Assembly (NCBI GenBank): GCA_030698405.1
Contig: JAUYMU010000005.1
Location: 62,001 to 126,000 of the forward strand
Direction: 5' to 3'
DNA length: 64,000 bases
Source of the DNA: Bacteroidota bacterium
GTDB taxonomy: Bacteria; Bacteroidota; Bacteroidia; Bacteroidales; Prolixibacteraceae
Below the pieces are notes generated by a model. The model was not told the DNA's origin. It saw nothing but the letters and a program-made list of their open reading frames with translations, and made no database searches. The position numbers and the translations under genes were made by a program. The first letter of the stretch is position 1. Each line of letters begins with the position of its first letter. Of the stretch, positions 57,041-64,000 are shown in pieces.

Positions 57041-59133
57041 TTACGATTTGTGATGATCACGTTTCAATAAATTTCCTAATTCTCTTCCAATTTTCTGTAC
57101 CCGCTCAAATCCCTGGTTCAGTGTCTCTGAATTAATGTCGCTGTATTCACTGAATTTACTGTCGATGTGGTGCGTTCTTGGGTAAATAATTATTTTGCTG
57201 TTTTTCTGAAATTGTCTGTCAAGCCGCTCCTGAATGTCTTCCATGCAATTGTCGTAAGAAACTGACGATCTTCGTGCCGCAACATAGATGAGCATGTCTT
57301 CGGAGGTAACATACTTTTGTAACAGGTGCATGTCTGGTAAATTATATTCATCAGAGAAGCTGAAGCCGCATTTGTGTTTTCTGTGCCTGAAATATTCCTG
57401 AACGGCCATTTGGGTTGTTTGGTTGCAATAACAGAATATATTTGTGCTCAGCTCTTTGGCCAATGTATTTATTTTTGGCAACCAGATTTCGAAACCGGGT
57501 TCCAGTTCACCCAAAGGAGGAATAACCAGCACAATTTTTTTGTGCCCCACCAGAGAATGCTCAAAATGACAGATATAAACAGCTTTGCTGGTCCGTGAAA
57601 TGATAGAAGCTGTTTTGGTTTCGATAAAACGTTCAATTAAACCGGTTTTTCGGGGCCAGCCAATCATGATGGTATCCGTCATTTCTTCGCGCGATGCACG
57701 GATGATCCCCCCGCAATGTTGTGATCGATGGTGGCAGTAATTTTTACCTTTGTCTCGTTGGCTACTGCCATTTTAACCAAATGTTCCAGGTTCTTTCTGG
57801 CTCTCACCAGATTCTTCTCTGCTTCCTCATCATTTGATACCACAGATAATATGGTAATTGGGTTAATTGATTTCTTATTCTTTACAAAAACTGCAAATTC
57901 AAGTAAGGTCTCCATGTTGTTCAAATTTGCAATTGGAATCATGATGTGCTCACTGTAATGTACCGGATATTCTATAACCGGCTCTTCTTTTTCTGATGTA
58001 ATAATTAGTTTCGAAGCGTTTTCGGTTACAATGGTTGCACCCAAACGAGTAACCAGAATAAGAAGAATGGTTGCGTTCAGTGCATTTTCATCTATTATTC
58101 CGGCCTGAAAACCTACCAAAATAACTGCCAAAGTCGCCGCTGCATGTGAACTGCTTAATCCGAAAATCAGTTTTCGCTGATTGGCAGAATATCGAAAAAT
58201 GATTTTTGTCGCGCTTGCAGCCAACCACTTGCCGGTTAGGGCGACGACCGACAAAGTAACTGCAATAATCACCGCGGAAGGTCCATTCAGGAGTACCTTT
58301 ATATCCACCAGCATTCCGACACTTATCAGGAAAAAAGGTATAAATATAGATTGCCCGATGAATTCTATCCTATTCATAAGTGTTGATGAATAAGGAATTA
58401 GCCTGTTAAGCGCCAGACCAGCCACGAATGCTCCGATAATTGGTTCAATACCGGCAAGTTCTGCAAGAAAAGCTGCAAAAAAAACTACTGCAAGCACAAA
58501 AATATAATGCGATGTTTTTTCACTTTCCAGTTTCTGAAAAAACCATGCGGTAACTTTTGGAATAATCCAGAACATAATGCCTGAGAATACCGCCAGCGAG
58601 GCAATCAATTGAATCCAGAAGGCCAAGTTCAGTCCGCCGTTGTTAGAACTCATTATAACTGCAAGTAAAATAAGTACGGCAGTATCGGTTAGTATTGTAC
58701 CTCCAACAGTTATGGCAACAGCTTCATTTTTTGAAATCCCGAATTTGCTCACAATCGGGTACGAAACCATGGTGTGGGTCGAAAACATGCTCGAGATAAG
58801 CAAGCTGGCAGTAAAACTATAATCGAGAAGGTAATAACAAACCGGAAATCCAATGGCCAATGGGATAATAAAGGTCAGGAATCCGAAGACAATACTCTTA
58901 TTCTTATTTCGTTGAAATTCATTCAGATCGAGTTCAAGCCCGGCAATAAACATGATGTACAACAATCCGATGGTTGAAAACAGGGTGATGGTTGAATTTT
59001 GTTCGAGCATATTGATTCCGTGTGGTCCAATAACTACCCCTGAAATAATAAGGCCGATAATACCGGGAATTTTGAGCTTCAGGAGTAAAATGGGAGAAAG
59101 TAAAATAATAAGCAGAATGACGGCAAAAACCAA
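57041..59133 (-). pseudogene. CPA2 (Kef/NapA-like) cation/proton antiporter, split by a frameshift
   Basis: The first frame (57679-59133, TTG start) encodes about 11-13 membrane segments of a CPA2 antiporter ('LIISGVVIGPHGINMLEQN', 'TVGGTILTDTAVLILLAV', 'SSSHAAATLAVILVG') and the start of a USP-like cytosolic part. It then shifts at a run of six Gs (C6 on plus, 57707-57712). The other frame (57041-57682) continues ...GG-IIRASREE then MTDTIMIGWPRKTGL. An extra G restores one protein of about 697 residues. It is therefore one gene broken by a -1 shift, by decay, an assembly error or slippage. Confidence 0.85.
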
Positions 59134-59456
59134 TACCGGGTTTTAAAAAGGCCTTTCAAATTCGTGGGCTATCAGATCAAAAAAACAAAAACTACTTGTC
59201 ATTCAGAAATGAATAATTAATTAAATTCTCCGAAAGATAGTTGTTTAAACGTATAAATATTGCTTGTACAGATGATTTTCACCTCTGCCATTCTAAGTCC
59301 AGAATGTTCATCAGAATAATTTCATGGTTCGCCTGTTAATATCTTATGAATAAGAACCCTACCGCCGAAGGAGTGATTATAAAAACAATCGCTATTTTCA
59401 CGCGGTTTTAAAACAAACAAAAATTACTAAACTTAAACTTTAAAGGAGACCTGTAA
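59134..59456. other. Upstream region of the uracil/xanthine permease
   Basis: No gene is seen in these ~320 bases. The strong AAAGGAGACC site just before the permease ATG is in the last 20 bases. It also holds the antiporter promoter on the minus strand. No repeat element was noticed. Confidence 0.5.
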
Positions 59457-60746
59457 ATGGCAAGACGAATCATTGGTATTCACGAAAAGCTGCCCATTCT
59501 GGAAAGCTTACCACTTAGTTTTCAACATTTAACGGCCATGTTCGGAGCCACTATTCTGGTTCCGATTCTTTTGGGTGTTGACCCGGCCATCGCGTTATTA
59601 ATGAATGGTATCGGGACTTTAATCTACAGTTGGGTGACCAAAGGCGGAATTCCTGCTTACCTGGGCTCAAGTTTCGCATTTATTGCACCTGCAATGCTGG
59701 TCATAAGCAGTTATGGCGGATTTAGTCATGCCCAGTCAGGATTTATCTTTTTTGGGTTATTCTTTATTGTTATTTCGTTTGTTGTAAAATATTGGGGCAT
59801 ACGGTGGATCGACGTTGTGATGCCGCCTGCTGTGATGGGCGCTGTGGTTGCCATTATCGGGCTCGAACTTGCCCCGGTTGCTGCACAAATGTCGGGACTT
59901 GCCCCTTGGCCAACAGCCGTAGGTCAAATAGTTCAGCCTTTTGTAATTGCTCCAAATGTGGTAATTGTTTCCATGTTTACACTAATTGTTGGAATGCTGG
60001 GATCGGTGCTTTTTAAAGGATTTATGCAGGTTATTCCGATACTTTTTGCAGTTATTGCCGGCTATGTGCTTGCGTTGTCGATGGGTATGGTTGATATTGA
60101 GAAAATCAGTAATGCCGAATGGTTTGCATTGCCACATTTCCAGACACCTGTTTTTGATATTAACGCAATCGTAATCATAGCTCCTGCTTGTATTGTGGTG
60201 CTTGCCGAGCATATCAGCCATCTGATTGTAACCGGAAAAATCACTGAATCTGATCTGATGGCAAAGCCCGGATTACACCGTTCGCTTCTGGGCGATGGTA
60301 TTAGCAACGTATTGTCGGGTTTTGCAGGTTCGCCGCCAAACACCACTTATGGCGAAAATATTGGAGTGATGGCCATTACACGGGTTTATTCCGTTTGGGT
60401 GATTCGTGGCGCAGCCCTTTTAGCCATCGCGTTTTCTTTGATCGGGAAAGTTTCGGCAGCTATTCAGACAATTCCCGATGCAGTAATGGGCGGTATCACC
60501 ATGCTTTTGTACGGAGTAATTGCAGTTCAGGGTTTCCGAATGTTTGTGTCGCAAAAGGTCGATTTCAGCAAGAACAGCAACATGGTACTTGGAGCCATTA
60601 CATTTGTGATTGGCGTGAGCGGTGCAAGTATTAATATCGGTACAGTTCAGCTCAAAGGGATGGCTTTTGCCGCCATTTCCGGAGTGGTATTGTCGCTTTT
60701 TTTCTATTTGTTTGGCAAACTTGGAATAATGAACAAAGAAGAATAA
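59457..60746 (+). CDS. Uracil/xanthine permease (NCS2 family)
   Basis: The 429-residue protein has the NCS2 layout of 14 membrane segments: 'SFQHLTAMFGATILVPILLG' first, 'PAYLGSSFAFIAPAMLVISS' with the substrate Ser/Ala region, and 'VMPPAVMGAVVAIIGLELAP'. 'IVVLAEHISHLIVTG' carries the conserved Glu-His and 'GFAGSPPNTTYGENIGVMAI' is the signature G-x-x-x-T-x-Y-x-E-N. It imports uracil or xanthine with protons; the uraA-like motif set suggests uracil. Strong RBS (AAAGGAGACC) before the ATG. Confidence 0.93.
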   Translation: MARRIIGIHEKLPILESLPLSFQHLTAMFGATILVPILLGVDPAIALLMNGIGTLIYSWVTKGGIPAYLGSSFAFIAPAMLVISSYGGFSHAQSGFIFFGLFFIVISFVVKYWGIRWIDVVMPPAVMGAVVAIIGLELAPVAAQMSGLAPWPTAVGQIVQPFVIAPNVVIVSMFTLIVGMLGSVLFKGFMQVIPILFAVIAGYVLALSMGMVDIEKISNAEWFALPHFQTPVFDINAIVIIAPACIVVLAEHISHLIVTGKITESDLMAKPGLHRSLLGDGISNVLSGFAGSPPNTTYGENIGVMAITRVYSVWVIRGAALLAIAFSLIGKVSAAIQTIPDAVMGGITMLLYGVIAVQGFRMFVSQKVDFSKNSNMVLGAITFVIGVSGASINIGTVQLKGMAFAAISGVVLSLFFYLFGKLGIMNKEE

Positions 60747-60819
60747 GCAGAAAAAACTGGTAAGAAAAATAAATTTGGTATCCGCTCAATTACCTAATTG
60801 GTTTTTTGGGGTAGTCAAT

Positions 60820-60900
60820 TGTTGTCATTAATGGTCATTAAGTTGTCATTTTAAAACAACTTAATGACCATTAATGACCATTATATGACTTTCAATGACA
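60820..60900. repeat. ATGAC-rich dispersed repeat, copy 4
   Basis: GTCAATTGTTGTCATTAATG... and ...CATTAATGACCATTATATGA form complementary halves around AAGTTGTCATTTTAAAACAACTT. It is the longest and most complete copy and stands between two genes that converge. Confidence 0.75.
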
Positions 60901-60911
60901 TGAGGGAAATT

Positions 60912-61991
60912 TTACTGGACTTGAATAAGTCTTTTTATTTCGTTTCGTTTTAGTTTACCGGTCGTTGTCTCCGGAAATTTCTCCAAAAAGAAAATCGCTT
61001 TTGGACGCTCAAACGGTGTCAGGAGTATTTTTAATGTTTGATTAATCGGTTCAATGTCTGTTTGTTGGCCTTCTATCACCAAAACCAATCTTTCATTGAG
61101 CTTTTCATCTGGCAACGATGAAATTACAAATCGCCCTGAAATAGCCGTTTCCAGCTTTTTCTCAATTGTTTCAGGCCAATACTTCATTCCTCCTGAAATA
61201 ATTACATCATCAACTCTTCCCAAAATTCCGAAACTGGTAGGCGATAGGATTTCGGCGATATCGTTGGTTTGAAGTGGTTCATTTAATTCAGGAACATGAA
61301 TTTGCAAACAATCGTTTTCGTTGGTGTTAACTGAAATTCCGGGCAGACAATTGTAAATATCAGAACGTTTTTCTCCTGAAAGTTCGCGAATTGCAATGTG
61401 CGAGGCCGTTTCAGTCATTCCGTAGGTTGAAACCACGCGGCTTTTAAGTTGGCCGATTTGACTTTCCAAACTTGCTGAAATAGCTGATCCACCAATTAAC
61501 AAATTACAAATGTTTTCGATTTTTTCTTTTCCTGAATGAGTTTCCAGCAGTTTAAAAACCTGATTGGGAACCATCGCTCCGAATTCAAAAATTTCGTTCT
61601 TTAAAATATCAAAATCGCCGGAAGGATCAACTGTAACCAAATCCATTTTTCCAACGATGGCGCGGACTACCATCATTTTTCCGGCAATGTACTGGCATGG
61701 CAAGTTGAGCAAAAGCCTGTCGCCTTTTTGTAATCCGAAATATTCGATGGTTCGTTCGGCATTTTTAATCATTACCGATTTTGGCAGTTCGATTTGCTTG
61801 GGTTCGCCTGTGCTTCCGGAAGTTTGTGTAAGTACAAAGTCTGAATTAGAAAACCATTCGTTCAGGAATAGAAACAGTTCTTTTTTCCACTCGGGAGCGT
61901 TTGGTTCTGCCGATTTTTCAAAGTGCAACCTTGAAATTTCCGCTGGAGAAAGTTTTATACCATTCAGAATAATATGGTCTGTTAATATCAT
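60912..61991 (-). CDS. menE: O-succinylbenzoate-CoA ligase
   Basis: The 359-residue AMP-forming enzyme activates OSB with CoA in menaquinone synthesis. It is shorter than the usual ~450-500 residues, as is common in Bacteroidota. Visible motifs are the P-loop 'TQTSGSTGEPKQIE', 'STYGMTETASHIAI', 'LGRVDDVIISGGMKYWPETI' and the catalytic Lys in 'FPETTTGKLKRNEI'. It follows menC by 13 bases. Confidence 0.93.
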   Translation of the reverse strand: MILTDHIILNGIKLSPAEISRLHFEKSAEPNAPEWKKELFLFLNEWFSNSDFVLTQTSGSTGEPKQIELPKSVMIKNAERTIEYFGLQKGDRLLLNLPCQYIAGKMMVVRAIVGKMDLVTVDPSGDFDILKNEIFEFGAMVPNQVFKLLETHSGKEKIENICNLLIGGSAISASLESQIGQLKSRVVSTYGMTETASHIAIRELSGEKRSDIYNCLPGISVNTNENDCLQIHVPELNEPLQTNDIAEILSPTSFGILGRVDDVIISGGMKYWPETIEKKLETAISGRFVISSLPDEKLNERLVLVIEGQQTDIEPINQTLKILLTPFERPKAIFFLEKFPETTTGKLKRNEIKRLIQVQ

Positions 61992-62004
61992 GCTTCCTTA
62001 GTTA

Positions 62005-63069
62005 TTAAAAATCATCATCGGACATTTCTTCTTCCATCAAATTCCCCAATTCCCACTTTTTCTCCGGTCGAAACCACAACTGGTCGCCATCAATTTGTAG
62101 CGGAGAATCAAAATTATTTGTAAAAAGCTGCCCGGTTCCCAGTCCTTGTTCCGTTTTTATATTTTGCTGAAAAGTCCATTGTGCAATGGCATTCAGTCCG
62201 ATATTCGATTCAAGTGCCGAAGTGATCCACCAGCCAGCATTGTTTTTATTGGCAAGTTCTATCCATTTTTCGCAACCAGCCAAACCGCCATGCAAGCTGG
62301 GTTTCAAAATGAGGTAAGCTGGTCGGATTGTTTCGAGCAATTTCTGCATTTCTTTTCCTGAATTTATACCAATCAGTTCTTCGTCGAGCCCGATTGGGAC
62401 AGGAGATTGGCGGCAAAGTTCAGCCATTTCGTTCCATCGTCCGGCTTCAATCGGTTGTTCGATGGAATGAATCTGCAAATCGGACAATCGGTTCAGGTTT
62501 TCGAGTGCAGTCTGGTAGGAATATGCGCCGTTGGCATCCACCCGAAGCGTAATCTCTTCGGACGAAAACTCTTTACGAATTTCCTTCAGTAAACTAAATT
62601 CTGTTTCAAAATCAATGGCGCCGATTTTCATCTTTATACAGCGGAAACCGGCATCCAGTTTGGTGCGGATCTGCTGCTTCATAAATTCTGGTGTTCCCAT
62701 CCAAATCAGTCCGTTGATCGGAATTCCCTTTTCGCCGCGCGTAAAAGCTGATGGAAACAGTATTTGCTGGCCTGCGTTTTGAAGATCAAGCAAAGCAGTT
62801 TCGAGGCCAAAACGGATGGATGGCCAGCCTTGCAAATCTTCGGGAAGCTGGATGAAATAATCAATTTGCTCGCAAACCTGAAGCAATTTGGCGCTCATTT
62901 TCTTCGGACTTTCAATGCTCAGATCGGGCAGGGGAGCACATTCGCCGATTCCGGTGTTTGTTCCGTCGGTTAAAAAAATGAACCAAACATCGCGTGTTGT
63001 GTAAACTCCCCGCGAAGTGCCGGAAGCCTGTTTGAAATTGAGCGTATATTTTTTAAAATGGGCTTTCAT
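62005..63069 (-). CDS. menC: O-succinylbenzoate synthase
   Basis: The 354-residue enolase-superfamily enzyme dehydrates SHCHC to OSB. 'CIKMKIGAIDF' has the K-x-K catalytic base and 'LRVDANGAYSY', 'IHSIEQPIEAG', 'IGLDEELIG' carry the metal ligands (D, E, D), ending with 'LILKPSLHGGLAG'. Order of motifs is normal. Its start overlaps menA by four bases (ATGA). With menA and menE it forms the menaquinone operon on the minus strand. Confidence 0.94.
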   Translation of the reverse strand: MKAHFKKYTLNFKQASGTSRGVYTTRDVWFIFLTDGTNTGIGECAPLPDLSIESPKKMSAKLLQVCEQIDYFIQLPEDLQGWPSIRFGLETALLDLQNAGQQILFPSAFTRGEKGIPINGLIWMGTPEFMKQQIRTKLDAGFRCIKMKIGAIDFETEFSLLKEIRKEFSSEEITLRVDANGAYSYQTALENLNRLSDLQIHSIEQPIEAGRWNEMAELCRQSPVPIGLDEELIGINSGKEMQKLLETIRPAYLILKPSLHGGLAGCEKWIELANKNNAGWWITSALESNIGLNAIAQWTFQQNIKTEQGLGTGQLFTNNFDSPLQIDGDQLWFRPEKKWELGNLMEEEMSDDDF

Positions 63070-63977
63070 TGTATTGCAATCAGAATTCCAATCCCAAACA
63101 GCAGAGTAAACAAAAGTGTAGCAATCGACAATTTCTTCAGAAACTGGTCGAGTTGGCGTGGCTCCTGAATCCGGTTTATTTTTATCAAATCGCTTATAAA
63201 AAGCGGCAAACTCAGTAAAAAAATCACCTGATAAACCGATTGAAACCGAAGTGCAACATACACTAAGGCTGTCAGCCAGCCAATTGCAATTAAACTGGTA
63301 TGATAGTGTTTGCTTTTGGCACTTCCCATTCGAACTACAACCGTATTTTTACCTGAATTCCGATCGTTTTCAATGTCGCGCATGTTGTTTAAATTCAATA
63401 CGCCTGTGCTGAAAAGACCGATACTAATGGCTGGTAGAAATATTTCAGGATTGAGTTGATGGGCATTCAGAAAATAGGTGCCAACTACCGGCAGAATTCC
63501 GAAGAAGAGAAATACTGCTACATCGCCCAAACCGGCATATCCATAAGGATTGCTTCCCGCAGTGTAGCGGTAGGCTGCTATCAGGGCTACTATTCCAAAT
63601 GCCAGAAAAAGCAAAAATGTGGTCAGATCAAGACCTTTGGTACCTTCGGCAATCAGCCAGATTCCGGTGGCCAAACTCAGCACAATCAAAACCACCATTC
63701 CCACTTTCATTTGCTTTGGACTGATTTCTCCGCTTTGAACTGTGCGTTTTGGGCCAACGCGGTGCTGGTTGTCGGTGCCTTTTTGAGAATCGCCGTAGTC
63801 GTTGGCAAAGTTCGAGAAAATCTGGATAAACAATGCCGTAACAATGGCCAAAACGGTTACTTTGGTTTGGAATCCGCTGTCGAAATAAGACAATACTGCT
63901 CCCATCAAAATGCCCGACATGGCCAATGGCAATGTTCTCAAACGTGCCGCTTTAATCCAACTTTTTACTGATGCCAT
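63066..63977 (-). CDS. menA: 1,4-dihydroxy-2-naphthoate polyprenyltransferase
   Basis: The 303-residue UbiA-family membrane protein joins a polyprenyl chain to DHNA. Eight or nine membrane segments are apparent. The first Asp-rich motif is 'NFANDYGDSQKGTDN' and the second 'NNMRDIENDRNSGKNTVVVR'; both bind the prenyl diphosphate through Mg. It starts 24 bases from the right edge of the window, so its promoter is outside. Confidence 0.95.
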   Translation of the reverse strand: MASVKSWIKAARLRTLPLAMSGILMGAVLSYFDSGFQTKVTVLAIVTALFIQIFSNFANDYGDSQKGTDNQHRVGPKRTVQSGEISPKQMKVGMVVLIVLSLATGIWLIAEGTKGLDLTTFLLFLAFGIVALIAAYRYTAGSNPYGYAGLGDVAVFLFFGILPVVGTYFLNAHQLNPEIFLPAISIGLFSTGVLNLNNMRDIENDRNSGKNTVVVRMGSAKSKHYHTSLIAIGWLTALVYVALRFQSVYQVIFLLSLPLFISDLIKINRIQEPRQLDQFLKKLSIATLLFTLLFGIGILIAIQ

Positions 63978-64000
63978 TTTTACGTCCTTATTTTTTAATG

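Noticed and set aside
60820-60900. CRISPR array or tRNA-like structure
   Set aside because: Units are about 9 bases with no regular spacers and no tRNA arms; belongs to the ATGAC repeat family.

Overview
The window reads as a chromosomal segment of a Bacteroidota bacterium, most likely near Bacteroidales/Marinilabiliales. The evidence is a giant SprA translocon protein (type IX secretion), a secreted protein with a type IX C-terminal sorting domain, promoters of the TTTG/TAnnTTTG type, short menaquinone enzymes of Bacteroidota style, and intergenic regions full of short palindromic repeats. Every function is called from reading the protein sequence; no search was run.

Layout. (1) 0-8.2 kb, minus strand: a type I restriction-modification operon hsdR-hsdM-DUF1016-DUF1016(broken)-small ORF-hsdS-dinD. 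(2) 8.6-20.9 kb, minus strand: a mosaic accessory region. It holds a beta-rich protein with an in-frame TGA, several membrane proteins of unknown function, a GH24 lysozyme, an amidase, a PLD-like protein and small proteins, mixed with gene remnants (DUF1016-like decay, OmpA tail, dienelactone hydrolase tail, duplicated gene tail). A 24-bp dyad-containing motif occurs three times, and a leader element that could fold as a pseudoknot occurs twice; a LuxR-type regulator sits at the edge. (3) 21-28 kb: MATE exporter, LMW phosphatase, Asp/Glu-racemase-like protein lacking both cysteines, SUI1 protein, alkaline-phosphatase-family protein, and a HEPN/MNT pair with a nonsense-broken HEPN gene. (4) 28-36 kb, minus strand: a TetR-TolC-HlyD-ABC-ABC-permease-permease export operon, with a well-formed promoter flanked by two matching operators. 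(5) 36-38.8 kb: a MazF/PemK-type toxin-antitoxin pair, a tiny basic protein, a DUF1080 lipoprotein and a small membrane protein. (6) 38.9-49 kb: pdxA-ruvA-sprA-methyltransferase. (7) 49-56.5 kb: the complete trpEGDCFBA operon, preceded by two tandem Trp-rich leader peptides, each followed by its own hairpin-T-tract. (8) 56.7-60.7 kb: a small conserved-looking ORF, a CPA2 antiporter split by a frameshift at a G6 run, and a uracil/xanthine permease. (9) 60.9-64 kb: menA-menC-menE for menaquinone.

The most notable signals are the doubled trp attenuator; palindromic intergenic elements that have become protein-coding (TrpG and ABC ATPase N-termini, HsdS linker) or supply stop codons (TrpE, HlyD, TetR); palindromes in the same linker of two neighbouring DUF1016 genes; and the accessory region with its shared motif and leader element, the best candidate here for an undescribed system. 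Several genes carry single lesions (TGA, TAA, frameshift) that could be real decay or assembly errors.
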